A stretch of DNA of 64,000 bases, from assembly GCF_003788585.1 (NCBI RefSeq), contig NZ_AYKG01000056.1:57355-121354 (forward strand), in the 5' to 3' direction. This stretch comes from Salinisphaera japonica YTM-1. GTDB taxonomy: Bacteria; Pseudomonadota; Gammaproteobacteria; Nevskiales; Salinisphaeraceae. The translations under genes and the position numbers were made by a program. Of this stretch, positions 25,904 to 34,834 are shown in pieces. The notes below the pieces were generated by a model. The model did no database searches. It was given only the letters and a program-made list of their open reading frames with translations, and was not told the origin of the DNA. How positions within the stretch are numbered: position 1 is the stretch's first letter; each line of letters opens with the position of its first letter.

Positions 25904-27322
25904 GTGATTTACCCTGTACGGACTCGATCCCCAGCCAGTGACCCGCGTTCCGTGACTCTATCTGCTCGTCTTGTATCCGTGTTGGTTGGTGCCGTGCTTT
26001 GTCTGCCCACGGCCAGCGCCTGGGCCGCCCAGCTGGGCGGCGTGTCGGTAACCACCGAGGGCACCACCAGCACGGTACGTTTCGCCCTGGACGCCGCACC
26101 CAAGTTTCATTATTTCTCGCTGGATGATCCGGCGCGGGCCGTGATCGATCTGGAAGCCACCCATATCGGCGACGTCGCGCCGGTCGGCCGGCACCCGGGC
26201 CTGACCGGCGTGCGCCTGGCTCGCCACGGCGATGGCAGTACGCGCGCGGTGATCGATCTGGCGGGCGGGGCCCATCTTGCGGGGGTGTCGGCGGCCGGCC
26301 ACGATCTCGTGGCCCGTATCGACACGGGTCAAGCGGCTGCAAAAAACGATGCGCCGTCTCGGCCGAGCGCGCCCACCCCCGCACCTGCCGACGACTCGAC
26401 CGACACGCCGGTACGCCAGAACAAGGAGCCCGAGGCGCTGTATACCGCGGCCCGCGTGAACGGGCCGGTCGTGGTGGTCATCGACCCTGGCCACGGCGGG
26501 CACGACTCGGGCACACGCGGGGCCAACGGGCTGATGGAGAAGACCGTGGCGCTTTCCATCGCCAAGAAGCTCTATGCCAAGTTGAAAACTACGGCCAGTG
26601 TGCATCCGGTGCTCACCCGCACCGACGATCGTTTCATCGGCCTGCGCGAGCGCGTGCATATCGCCCAGGAGAATCACGCCAATCTGTTCGTTTCGATTCA
26701 CCAGAACGCTTATCCCGATGATCATCGCGTGGACGGCGGCACCTGCTACGTGCTTTCTCAGCATGGGGCGTCGGATTCGAAAGCGGCCCAGCTGGCGCAG
26801 TTCGAGAACTCGGCCGATCGGCGCGTGGCCGGGGTGGAATTCTCCGATACGGATCCAACACTCAACGCCGTGCTCACCGATCTGTATCAGAATGCCTCGA
26901 TCGACGACGCCGACAGCCTGGCCCACGACATCATCGGCCAGTTCAGCCGTGTGGGCCCGATCTATCGGCGCACGCCGCCCCGGGCCAACTTCGCCGTGCT
27001 GCGTGACCCCATGATTCCGTCGGTGCTGTGTGAAACCGCGTTTCTGTCCAACCCCGCCCAGGCCCGCCGGCTCAAAAGCGATGCCTTTCGCGACCAGCTG
27101 GCCACGGCGATGTTCAACGGCATCATGGCCTATTTCAAGGAACACCCGCCCGAGCGCATGGCCCCGACGGGCGGATCGCTATACACGGTAAAGTCTGGCG
27201 ATACGCTATCCCAGATCGCCGCGCGCCAGAACATCAGCGTCGACACGCTGATGAGCATCAACCACCTGCACGATCGCACGCTGGTTGCCGGGCAGAAACT
27301 GGAGTTGCCGCACGGGCGCTGA
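25904..27322 (+). CDS. N-acetylmuramoyl-L-alanine amidase with AMIN and LysM domains (AmiB/AmiC-like)
   Basis: A 472-aa periplasmic zinc amidase that cuts septal peptidoglycan. Order: signal peptide, AMIN domain (about 40-140), Pro-rich linker, Amidase_3 catalytic domain (about 185-395, VVVIDPGHGGHDSG, SIHQNAYPD, LCETAFLSN), and C-terminal LysM (YTVKSGDTLSQIAARQN). The His and Glu zinc ligands are visible. GTG 25904 starts the frame; GTG 25952 would place the signal peptide closer to the end. It follows the TonB receptor by 17 bp and may share its promoter. Amidases occur in some Zur operons. Confidence 0.9.
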   Translation: MIYPVRTRSPASDPRSVTLSARLVSVLVGAVLCLPTASAWAAQLGGVSVTTEGTTSTVRFALDAAPKFHYFSLDDPARAVIDLEATHIGDVAPVGRHPGLTGVRLARHGDGSTRAVIDLAGGAHLAGVSAAGHDLVARIDTGQAAAKNDAPSRPSAPTPAPADDSTDTPVRQNKEPEALYTAARVNGPVVVVIDPGHGGHDSGTRGANGLMEKTVALSIAKKLYAKLKTTASVHPVLTRTDDRFIGLRERVHIAQENHANLFVSIHQNAYPDDHRVDGGTCYVLSQHGASDSKAAQLAQFENSADRRVAGVEFSDTDPTLNAVLTDLYQNASIDDADSLAHDIIGQFSRVGPIYRRTPPRANFAVLRDPMIPSVLCETAFLSNPAQARRLKSDAFRDQLATAMFNGIMAYFKEHPPERMAPTGGSLYTVKSGDTLSQIAARQNISVDTLMSINHLHDRTLVAGQKLELPHGR

Positions 27323-27379
27323 TCGACACACCGGCCGGGTTGATACGATAACGCCATTGCCCGCCCCAAGGCCCTGACC

Positions 27380-28447
27380 ATGCGCGAATCCGTACAGACC
27401 TATTACGGCCAGACCCTGCAATCCTCGGCCGATCTGGCCACCAACGCCTGTTGCGACCAGACCCCGCCCGAGCATCTCAAGCCGCTGCTGGGCAATATTC
27501 ACGACGACGTGCTGGCCCGCTACTACGGCTGTGGCCTGGTCGTGCCCGACGAGCTGGCCGGCGCGCGCGTGCTGGATCTGGGCTGCGGCGCCGGCCGCGA
27601 TGTCTACCTGCTGGCCCAGCTCGTCGGCGAGACCGGTGAGGTCGTCGGTGTGGACATGACCGACGAGCAGCTGGCCGTGGCGCGCGAGCACACGGAATAT
27701 CACCGCCAGGCCTTCGGCTACGCGGCCTCGAACGTGCGTTTTGAGAAAGGCTATCTCGAAGCACTCGACACGCTGGACCTGGCGCCGGGCAGTTTCGATG
27801 TCGTCATTTCCAACTGCGTGATCAATCTATGCACCGACAAGCCCAAGGTGCTGGCAGATGTGGCACGCCTGTTAAAACCCGGCGGCGAGTTCTATTTCTC
27901 TGACGTCTATGCCGATCGCCGGCTGCCCGAAGCCGTGGCCACCGACCCCGTGCTTTACGGCGAATGCCTGGGCGGGGCGCTCTACTGGAACGACTTCGAG
28001 CACATGGCGGCTCGTGTGGGCTTTGGCGACCCACGCCTGGTCGAATCTCGTCGGTTGACGGTCGATAACAAAACGCTGGAAGCCAAGCTCGGCAATGCGC
28101 GGTTCTATTCCGCCACCTACCGGCTGTTCAATATCGACGCGCTGGAACCGGCCTGTGAAGACTACGGCCAGGCCGTGATCTATCGCGGCACGATCAGCAC
28201 CGCGCCGCACAGCTTCACGCTCGATGGCCACCATGTGATCGAGGCCGGGCGCGTGTTCCCCGTATGCGGCAACACCTGGCGCATGCTCGCCGAATCGCGA
28301 TTCGCGCCGCATTTCGATTTCATCGGTGATTTTTCAACGCATTACGGCGTGTTTTCGGGGTGTGGGGTTTCCTTGCCGTTCGATGAGGGGCGTGGTGAGG
28401 CCGACCGTGGGGCGGTTTTGGCTCAGGCTTCGGGCGGGTGTTGTTGA
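27380..28447 (+). CDS. Arsenite S-adenosylmethionine methyltransferase-like protein
   Basis: A 355-aa methyltransferase. The SAM-binding motif is VLDLGCGAGRDVYLLA (about 64-79). Cysteines typical for ArsM are present: SNCVINLC, YGECLGGA, and a CC near residue 24, and the C-terminus ends GGCC. ArsM-type enzymes methylate arsenite to volatile or less toxic forms. No ars operon adjoins. Position inside the zinc-related block may be chance. The ArsM call rests on the NCVINL block and overall length. Confidence 0.85.
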   Translation: MRESVQTYYGQTLQSSADLATNACCDQTPPEHLKPLLGNIHDDVLARYYGCGLVVPDELAGARVLDLGCGAGRDVYLLAQLVGETGEVVGVDMTDEQLAVAREHTEYHRQAFGYAASNVRFEKGYLEALDTLDLAPGSFDVVISNCVINLCTDKPKVLADVARLLKPGGEFYFSDVYADRRLPEAVATDPVLYGECLGGALYWNDFEHMAARVGFGDPRLVESRRLTVDNKTLEAKLGNARFYSATYRLFNIDALEPACEDYGQAVIYRGTISTAPHSFTLDGHHVIEAGRVFPVCGNTWRMLAESRFAPHFDFIGDFSTHYGVFSGCGVSLPFDEGRGEADRGAVLAQASGGCC

Positions 28448-28502
28448 CGCATCGAGTTGGAAAACTCTAGAGGCGAATTGAGCCCCGGTTTCGCGCCGCA
28501 GC

Positions 28503-28757
28503 GCGAGTCACTTTCGTTTGCTTGTCCAAACGAAAGTAACCAAAGGAAAGGACCCCCTACACATCCGCCCGCTACGCGGGTCCGCGCAGCCGCACAGGTT
28601 GCCTGGGACACGGCCAGAACTCGCATCGCTTTGGCGATGCTCAGACAACTGGCCGCGCTGGCGCGGTGCGCCAGACACCCAGGCAACCTGCACGTCTGCG
28701 CCGGCTCTGAAGGGATTTTGAATACAGACACGGCTCGGATAGCGCGGAGCTGAGTCA
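28503..28757 (+). repeat. Dispersed repeat, copy A of an inverted pair
   Basis: This unit starts GCGAGTCACTTTCGTTTGCT and contains GTCCAAACGAAAGTAACCAA. A related copy lies inverted at 28786-29034. Any ORF across it is low-quality and mirrors an ORF in the other copy, so a non-coding repeat is more likely than a gene. Confidence 0.6.
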
Positions 28758-28785
28758 AACCATCAGGTGCTCACCGTTGGCTCCG

Positions 28786-29034
28786 GCTCAACTCCCAAGC
28801 CCTGGTCGCCCGTGCTGTATTCGGTCCGTTGCTGAAGGCGACAGAGACGCGGAGCGGCGACGGGTGTCCGGCGCATTGCGCCGGCGCGCAAAGATGTTTA
28901 AGCATCGCGAAAGCGATGTGAGTTTTTTGCGCGTCCCGTCGACGTGAGCATCGGAGTGCACCCGCGAAGCGGGCGCCGAGGACGGGGTCTTTTTCTTGGT
29001 TCCTTCTTTTGGACAAGCAAAAGAAGGGACTCGC
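28786..29034 (-). repeat. Dispersed repeat, copy B of an inverted pair
   Basis: Read on the minus strand it starts GCGAGTCCCTTCTTTTGCTT and follows copy A along its whole length, including the inner ends (GAATACAG, then GAGTTGAG versus GAGCTGAG). The two arms are separated by about 28 bp, so they could fold into a long imperfect hairpin. Confidence 0.6.
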
Positions 29035-29130
29035 ACAGCAGTGCGAAAACGCCCGGCTAAAGCAGCACGTGAGCAACTACAACCTCGATATCAGAACGTC
29101 CCTGCGCGCGCCCGGGCTGCGATAGCATTC

Positions 29131-30342
29131 TCAACTCTCAATCCCAACCTGCCAATCCGGAAACGGATCCAGCAACAACTGCCAGGCCTGCCAACCGGCC
29201 GCCAGCTCATCGTCGGTCAACAAACACGCATCCAGACGAGCAGTCAGTCCGGCCGTATCCATATCGATGCCGATGACGACGATTTCCTGGCGGCGATCGC
29301 CGTAGTCGTTGTCCCACGCAGCCTGCACGCTGTCGCGCGCTTGATTATCCACGGGCAGGCGCTGGCCGGCGGGTTCGCTGGCCCACCAGAAGCCGGCGGC
29401 CTGATGGGTCAGGGCGCCGCCGGCCTGTGAGATTTCGCCCACCCAGTCGGGCCGCGAGGCCAGCCAGAACCAGCCTTTCGAGCGCAGCACGCCCGGCCAG
29501 TCGTGGTGCAGCAGATCGAACAGGCGCTGCGGGTGAAAAGGCAGGCGGCGCTGATAGACGAAGCTCGTGATGCCGTATTCCTCGCTTTCCGGCGGGTGCG
29601 GGGTGCCGGCCAGTTCTCGCGCCCAGCCGGGCATCTGTGCGGCGGCTTCGAAGTCGAAGCGGTCTGTGCCCAGCACGGAAGTGGCCGGCACGCGGGCCTG
29701 ACAGGCCTCGATGATCTCGGCCTGGGGGTTGAGTGCCTTGAGAATAGCGATCGTCTGCGAGCGCTGGTCAGCGGCCAGCCGGTCGCATTTATTGAGTACG
29801 AGTACGTTGGCAAACTCGATCTGCTCGACCATGAGATCGACCACCGTGCGCTCGTCGTCTGCCTCGGCGGCTTCGCCGCGATCGGCCAGCTGTTCCACGG
29901 ACTGGTAGTTGGCGATGAACGCCCCGGCATCGACCACGGTGACCAGCGTGTCCAGATGGGCGATGTCCGCTAACGCAAAGCCGGTGTCATCGCGCATGGC
30001 AAAGGTGGCGGCCACGGGCAGTGGCTCGGAGATGCCGGTGGATTCGATCAGCAGATAATCGAAGCGCTGGCTTTCGGCCAGGCGGCGGACCTCGCCCAGC
30101 AGATCCTCGCGCAGCGTGCAGCAGATACAGCCGTTGGAGAACTCGACCAGTGTTTCATCGATCCGCGACAGGCCGCCGTGCTCGGCCAGTTGCCGGGCGT
30201 CGATATTGATCTCGCTCATGTCGTTGACGATGACCGCGACTTTTAGACCGCAGCGATTGGCCAGCAGATGGTTGAGCAGCGTGGTCTTGCCGGCGCCCAG
30301 AAAGCCTGACAAGACCGTGACCGGCAGTTTTCGTAAAGACAT
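29131..30342 (-). CDS. COG0523 zinc-linked GTPase (ZigA/CobW family)
   Basis: A 403-aa P-loop GTPase thought to act as a metallochaperone that hands zinc to client proteins in shortage. Walker A is GFLGAGKT (13-20); the metal motif CICC (72-75) is present; LIESTGISEP and NKCDRL mark the other GTPase loops. The C-terminal CobW_C domain (about 260-395) is complete. A Zur-box-like site lies 19 bp upstream of its start, and zur is the next gene upstream. Role is inferred from this family and context. Confidence 0.93.
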   Translation of the reverse strand: MSLRKLPVTVLSGFLGAGKTTLLNHLLANRCGLKVAVIVNDMSEINIDARQLAEHGGLSRIDETLVEFSNGCICCTLREDLLGEVRRLAESQRFDYLLIESTGISEPLPVAATFAMRDDTGFALADIAHLDTLVTVVDAGAFIANYQSVEQLADRGEAAEADDERTVVDLMVEQIEFANVLVLNKCDRLAADQRSQTIAILKALNPQAEIIEACQARVPATSVLGTDRFDFEAAAQMPGWARELAGTPHPPESEEYGITSFVYQRRLPFHPQRLFDLLHHDWPGVLRSKGWFWLASRPDWVGEISQAGGALTHQAAGFWWASEPAGQRLPVDNQARDSVQAAWDNDYGDRRQEIVVIGIDMDTAGLTARLDACLLTDDELAAGWQAWQLLLDPFPDWQVGIES

Positions 30343-30360
30343 TGGCGCTCGATATGTAAC

Positions 30361-30373
30361 GATATAAAATAAC
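30361..30373 (-). promoter_or_regulatory. Zur-box-like site before the COG0523 GTPase
   Basis: GATATAAAATAAC matches GTTAT-N3-ATAAC in 9 of 10 arm positions. It lies 18 bp upstream of the GTPase start in the 115-bp gap after zur, so the GTPase probably has its own zinc-controlled promoter. Confidence 0.55.
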
Positions 30374-30457
30374 AGTAAAACAGCCTAAAAAAAGCACCGT
30401 ATTTGAAACGATGCCTTTCAACCGATCTGGTCAGCCGACCTGGCCAGTCTGGGTTGT

Positions 30458-30958
30458 TCAGCTTTTCGTGCTGGCCGCGCAGGCCGCACAAAGGCCGTCG
30501 ACCTCGATTGTCTGATGATCGACCACAAAGCCGGCTTCCTCGGCCTCGCTGGCGATCACGTCATCGATCTGGCTGCTCTGGATCTCCGCGGCACGCCCAC
30601 AGGTGCGGCAAATGAAGAACTTAGGCTGGTTGCGTTCGTGATCCACGGCACAGCCGATGAACGCGTTCTGGGATTCGATCTTGTGAATCAGCCCGGCTTC
30701 GAGCAGAAAATCCAGCGCGCGATAGACCGTCGGCGGGGCCGCGTTGCCGCGCTCGGCGTTGATTTGGGCCAGCAGATCATACGCCTTGGTGGGCTGATGG
30801 TTGGCCCAGATCAGCTCCAGCACCCGCCGGCGGATGGCCGTCAGGCGCAGGCCCTGCTGGCGGCACAGGGCGTCGGCTCGGCTCAGTGCATCGGCAATAC
30901 AGGCGTCGTGGTCGTGTGCCGAATGGCTCAGCGCGACGTTCGTGGCAGGCTGGACCAT
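30458..30958 (-). CDS. zur: Zinc uptake regulator Zur (Fur family)
   Basis: A 166-aa Fur-family repressor. The N-terminal SHSAHDHDACIADAL is typical of Zur proteins. The winged helix is at LRLTAIRRRVLELIW and PPTVYRALDFLLEAGLIHKI. The structural zinc cysteines CRTCG and CAAC are both present. With zinc bound it should repress uptake genes; three matching palindromes occur in the window. It lies 34 bp downstream of the MerC-like gene on the same strand and so shares its Zur-controlled promoter. Confidence 0.93.
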   Translation of the reverse strand: MVQPATNVALSHSAHDHDACIADALSRADALCRQQGLRLTAIRRRVLELIWANHQPTKAYDLLAQINAERGNAAPPTVYRALDFLLEAGLIHKIESQNAFIGCAVDHERNQPKFFICRTCGRAAEIQSSQIDDVIASEAEEAGFVVDHQTIEVDGLCAACAASTKS

Positions 30959-30992
30959 GGTCTTTATCCCTCGTAAAGCGCTTTTAGATCAC

Positions 30993-31481
30993 CTATTGTG
31001 GCTCGATCGAGCCAGCAGCGCGAACATCGGTATCCGCTGGCGCCGCCGCCGGCGCATGCAGGCACCGGCGATGCGCGTGGCGTTTATAGCGCATGGCACG
31101 GGCATTGATGGTGTGCGCGCCCGCCAGAATCAACGCGCCGGCAACCGTGATCCAGCGCTCGGCCGCCTCTCCGGTAACGGTAGGCCCGATATGGGCATGC
31201 GGGTGAACCAGCAGGGCAGCCGCGGCCAGCAGGGCGACGCCCAGCACACCAAGAAACGGCACGCGGGCCCGTCGATGCACGGTATAGCCACGCCCGAGTG
31301 ACATCACGGCGATGGGCACGACCCCAAACAGCATGAGCTGATGAAAGAACACGTGCGCATGCTCGGTCAGCCCGAGCACCGGCACCACGGCGATCAACAG
31401 AGGCAGTGCCAGGCAGTGCAACAGACACAGCCCGGAAAGCTGGACTGCGATTCGGTCGAGTTTGGCGGTACGATGATGCAT
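30993..31481 (-). CDS. MerC-domain membrane protein
   Basis: A 162-aa protein with four transmembrane helices and the MerC motif LSGLCLLHCLALPLL in helix 1. MerC was first known from mercury resistance; chromosomal versions are common in Zur regulons. His-rich loops (EHAHVFFHQ, HPHAHIGP) and a His-rich C-terminus suit metal handling. ATG 31481 begins MHHRTAKLDRIA; an upstream extension would read through the Zur box. It is first in a probable merC-zur transcript. Confidence 0.87.
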   Translation of the reverse strand: MHHRTAKLDRIAVQLSGLCLLHCLALPLLIAVVPVLGLTEHAHVFFHQLMLFGVVPIAVMSLGRGYTVHRRARVPFLGVLGVALLAAAALLVHPHAHIGPTVTGEAAERWITVAGALILAGAHTINARAMRYKRHAHRRCLHAPAAAPADTDVRAAGSIEPQ

Positions 31482-31514
31482 TGAATCGCTCGATACTGAG
31501 CAAGACGCGATGGC

Positions 31515-31527
31515 GTTATCATATAAC
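31515..31527. promoter_or_regulatory. Zur box between the MerC-like and PCu(A)C-like genes
   Basis: GTTATCATATAAC is a perfect palindrome, 10 of 10 in the GTTAT-N3-ATAAC arms. It lies 33 bp before the MerC-like start (31481, minus) and 14 bp before the lipoprotein start (31542, plus), so it can control both directions and, through the first, zur itself. Confidence 0.7.
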
Positions 31528-31541
31528 ATTAAGGAGCTGGG

Positions 31542-32141
31542 ATGCGATCCTTTTCGAACATCGCGTATATCGCGCTAGGCACGGCGGTGCTGGTGTCCGG
31601 CCTGGCAGGCTGTGGCCCGTCCGGCCCGGCCAGCGATTGCGGCGCGCTGGCGGCCTCGGGCGCCTGGGTCACGCCCGCGCATGCCGGCTCGCGCGAGATG
31701 CTGGGCTATATGACGCTTGAAAACACCGGCGATCGCGATGTCGTCATCCGCGGCGTGGCCAGCGAGCAATTCAACAAGGCCCTGTTCCAGGACAAGGCCG
31801 CGGCCGCGACGGCCGGCGACGATGAAAACGGCGGGGCCCAGCCGCTGGCGCCGTTCACCGTGGCCGCCGACAGCCAGATCACGCTACGCCCCAACGAGCG
31901 CGAAATCGCGTTGTTCTCGCCGACCCGTGCCTATGAAAACGGCGACGAAATCCAGCTCGTGCTGGCATGTGGCGCCAACGAGGCCGAGCTTGACGTGACG
32001 GCCACCGTACGCAGCGGCCAGCCGGCCAATATGGATCTGCCGCCCACGGATGCCGAAACCACCCAGACTGAAAAAGCACTCAGTGATGGCCAGTCCCCCA
32101 CGGGCGTATCGGCCACCGACGACTCCAAGACCGCCGGCTAG
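31542..32141 (+). CDS. PCu(A)C-like lipoprotein lacking copper ligands
   Basis: A 199-aa lipoprotein: lipobox LAGC (Cys24) then a PCu(A)C-like (DUF461) beta domain (GAWVTPAHAG, MLGYMTLENTGDRDVVI, ENGDEIQLVLA), then a Thr/Ser/Asp-rich disordered tail. True PCu(A)C proteins bind Cu(I) with a His/Met set; here those positions read FNKALFQDK and REIALFS, so the ligands are missing. AAGGAG precedes ATG 31542, directly after a perfect Zur box. A zinc-related role is possible but unproven. Confidence 0.75.
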   Translation: MRSFSNIAYIALGTAVLVSGLAGCGPSGPASDCGALAASGAWVTPAHAGSREMLGYMTLENTGDRDVVIRGVASEQFNKALFQDKAAAATAGDDENGGAQPLAPFTVAADSQITLRPNEREIALFSPTRAYENGDEIQLVLACGANEAELDVTATVRSGQPANMDLPPTDAETTQTEKALSDGQSPTGVSATDDSKTAG

Positions 32142-32145
32142 CCCC

Positions 32146-32985
32146 ATGCCGCTGTCGTTTACCAAGATGCACGGGCTGGGCAACGATTTCGTCGTGCTCG
32201 AGGCCATCAACGCGCCCATCGAGCTTACGCCGGCCCAGGCACGGCGCATCGCCGACCGGCGTTTTGGCGTGGGCTGTGACCAGATACTGATCGTGGGCCC
32301 GCCGCGGGCCGGCAACGCCGATTTCAGCTATCGCATCCTCAATGCCGACGGCAGCGAATCCGGCCAGTGCGGCAACGGTGCGCGCTGTTTCGTGCGTTAC
32401 GTGCGCGAAACCGGGCTGACCGACAAGAAAGCGGTCGTGGTGGATATCCGCGACGGCCAGATGACGCTTGAAGCACTCGATGACGATACGTTTTCCGTCG
32501 CCCTCGGCGTGCCGGCCTTTGCCCCGGCCGATGTGCCCCTGGCCGGTTTTGCCGCGGCCCGGCGCTACACGCTTGACGATGTGCCCGGCGGCCCGGTGAT
32601 GTTCGCCGCCGTATCGTTTGGCAACCCGCACGCGGTGCTGGATGTCGCCGATATCGACACCGCCCCGGTGGCCACGCTGGGCCCGGCGCTGGAAAGCCAT
32701 CGCGTGTTTCCCGAACGTGTGAACGTGGGCTTTCGCCAGATCGTGGCGCGCGATCATATCCGCCTGCGGGTTTTCGAGCGCGGCGCCGGGGAAACCCTGG
32801 CCTGTGGCAGCGGGGCCGCGGCTGCCGTGGTTACGGCCATTGCCGCGGGCACGCTGGACCGGGATGTGCGGGTGGATCTGGCCGGCGGCACGGCACGGGT
32901 CGTCTGGGACGGGCCCGGCACGCCGGCTTATCTCATCGGCCCCGCCGAGCGCGTGTTCGATGGCCGGCTGGCGGTTGCCGGCTGA
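32146..32985 (+). CDS. dapF: Diaminopimelate epimerase
   Basis: A 279-aa enzyme converting LL- to meso-diaminopimelate for lysine and peptidoglycan. The two catalytic cysteines are in GQCGNGARC and LACGSGAAA, and the start MPLSFTKMHGLGNDFVV is the standard family N-terminus. It begins 5 bp after the PCu(A)C-like stop, so zinc-controlled read-through is conceivable. It heads the conserved dapF-DUF484-xerC block. Confidence 0.96.
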   Translation: MPLSFTKMHGLGNDFVVLEAINAPIELTPAQARRIADRRFGVGCDQILIVGPPRAGNADFSYRILNADGSESGQCGNGARCFVRYVRETGLTDKKAVVVDIRDGQMTLEALDDDTFSVALGVPAFAPADVPLAGFAAARRYTLDDVPGGPVMFAAVSFGNPHAVLDVADIDTAPVATLGPALESHRVFPERVNVGFRQIVARDHIRLRVFERGAGETLACGSGAAAAVVTAIAAGTLDRDVRVDLAGGTARVVWDGPGTPAYLIGPAERVFDGRLAVAG

Positions 32986-33054
32986 TTGCCGGGTCGGTAG
33001 GGCCATGCTGGTAATCTAAGGACTGGCCTGAATAGTCATCGTCTGCGAGCCGTC

Positions 33055-33774
33055 ATGAGCGATACCCAACCCGAGCCCTCGTCGTCTGTTCCCGAGCTGG
33101 ATGAAGACCAGGTCGCGGCCTGGCTGGTCGCGCACCCGGATTTCGTCGCGCGTCATCCCGAGGCCTTCGAGGCCCAGGCCATCGGCCATGACGCCCAGGG
33201 GGCGGCCTCGCTCATCGAGCGCCAGGTGGCCCGGCTGCGCCAGACCAATCGCGAACTGGCCGCCCGTTTTGAAGAACTGGTGGGCACCGCGCGGGCCAAC
33301 GAAGACCGCGTGGTTCAGCTCAACCGCGTGGCCCGCATCATGGTGGGCGCGACCGAGGTCGATGCCCTGATCGCAGCATTGACCGATTCGTTGCAACAGC
33401 ATTTCGGGGTGGACGCCACCGGTGTGTTCCTGGAGGGCCCGGCACGGGCTGATATCAACCGGATCCTCTGGCTGGACGATGCCTCGGCCGCCCACGAGGC
33501 GCTGACCCATGTCCGTCGGCGCGGCAAGCCGATCTGCGGCGAGCTGACAGCGGCCCAGGCCAAGGCGCTGTTCGCCGACGGCGACGATGATGCGATGTTC
33601 ACCAGTGCGGCGTTCATCCCGCTGGGCCGCAGCGAGGTGCGCGGGGCGATCGTGCTGGCCAGCCGTGACCCGCAGCGCTTCACCCCCGACATGGGCACGC
33701 TGTTCGTCGAGCTGTTCGGCGCGCTGCTGACAGCCACGCTGGCCCGCCTGATCGGCGACGACGCCGTGGCCTAG
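33055..33774 (+). CDS. DUF484 family protein
   Basis: A 239-aa protein found next to xerC in most gammaproteobacteria. An N-terminal helical part (AAWLVAHPDFVARHPE) is followed by a coiled segment (about 55-95) and a GAF-like domain (about 95-235, ending TLFVELFGALLTATLARL). Function is unknown. The stop is only three bases ahead of xerC, so the two are co-transcribed. Confidence 0.92.
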   Translation: MSDTQPEPSSSVPELDEDQVAAWLVAHPDFVARHPEAFEAQAIGHDAQGAASLIERQVARLRQTNRELAARFEELVGTARANEDRVVQLNRVARIMVGATEVDALIAALTDSLQQHFGVDATGVFLEGPARADINRILWLDDASAAHEALTHVRRRGKPICGELTAAQAKALFADGDDDAMFTSAAFIPLGRSEVRGAIVLASRDPQRFTPDMGTLFVELFGALLTATLARLIGDDAVA

Positions 33775-33777
33775 CGC

Positions 33778-34725
33778 GTGGCCCCGGTAGACGCCGACGC
33801 CGTTGCCCAGGCGCATCGCGCGTCATTGGACAACGCGCTGCAAGGTTATCTGGATCATCTCGTGCAGATCCGTCGGGCCTCGGCGCATACCGTGGCCGCC
33901 TACCGCCGGGATCTGGGGGCCGCCGCCGACTGGCTGGCCGAGCGCGGGCATGCGGGCTGGGGTCATATCGCCACGGCCGACCTGCGCGATTATCTGGCCC
34001 ATCGCCACCGTGCGGGTGCCAAACCCGCCAGCCTGTCGCGCCTGGCCTCGGCCCTGCGCAGCTTCTATACCTGGCAGATGCGCCAGGGCTTTGCCGATAC
34101 CAATCCGGCCACCGATCTTCGCGCGCCGAAAAAACCGGCCAAACTGCCCGAAACCATCGACGTCGACGATCTGGCGCGCGTGCTGGACGCCGCGCCGGAC
34201 GACACGCTGGAAACACGCGATCTGGCCCTGCTGGAGTTGTTCTACAGCGCCGGGGCACGGCTGGCCGAGGTCGCCGAACTGGATTTGGCCGATATCGATC
34301 TGGCCGAGGGCGAGGCACGCGTCATTGGCAAGGGCAACAAGGAGCGCCGTGTGCCGATTGGTGCCAAGGCCGCGGCCGCGCTGGACCGCTGGCTGACCGT
34401 GCGAAACACCCTGGCCGCGCCGGCCGTCACTGCGCTGTTTGTCTCCCAGCGCGGCACCCGCCTGTCACGCCGCTCGATCGCCGCGCGCATGGCGCGCTGG
34501 GCGCTCACCCACGGCCTGCCCGTGCACCTGCATCCGCACAAGCTGCGGCATTCCTTTGCCACGCATCTGCTGGAATCCTCGGCCGACCTGCGCGCGGTGC
34601 AGGAACTGCTGGGCCACGCCCATATCAGCACCACGCAGATCTATACCCATCTTGATTTCGCGCATCTGTCACGGGTCTACGACGCCGCCCACCCGCGTGC
34701 CCACGTGGGTACTGACGACGACTGA
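33778..34725 (+). CDS. xerC: Site-specific tyrosine recombinase XerC
   Basis: A 315-aa tyrosine recombinase that with XerD resolves chromosome dimers at dif. The N-terminal SAM-like domain (to about 110) is followed by the catalytic domain with the first Arg in [40 protein letters not shown] (nucleophile Tyr in IYTH). The start is GTG 33778. It could be confused with XerD, but the dapF-DUF484 context identifies XerC. Confidence 0.95.
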   Translation: MAPVDADAVAQAHRASLDNALQGYLDHLVQIRRASAHTVAAYRRDLGAAADWLAERGHAGWGHIATADLRDYLAHRHRAGAKPASLSRLASALRSFYTWQMRQGFADTNPATDLRAPKKPAKLPETIDVDDLARVLDAAPDDTLETRDLALLELFYSAGARLAEVAELDLADIDLAEGEARVIGKGNKERRVPIGAKAAAALDRWLTVRNTLAAPAVTALFVSQRGTRLSRRSIAARMARWALTHGLPVHLHPHKLRHSFATHLLESSADLRAVQELLGHAHISTTQIYTHLDFAHLSRVYDAAHPRAHVGTDDD

Positions 34726-34834
34726 GGGCTGCGCGCGGCCGGCTTGCGCCATGTTCGGCGCCAACCCCCTGTCTTGAATCGCTTGTCGCGTGGCCCCACA
34801 ACGTCTCGAACACGAAACGCAACGAGTGTTAGCT

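Noticed and set aside
27340..27356. Zur-like site before the arsenite methyltransferase gene
   Set aside because: TTGAT-ACG-ATAAC fits only 8 of 10 arm positions and is not symmetric, and the gene has no clear zinc link.
28457..29076. Two ORFs of about 100 codons, one on each strand
   Set aside because: They are mirror copies within inverted repeats, Arg/Ala-rich and without a recognisable domain; treated as repeat DNA.
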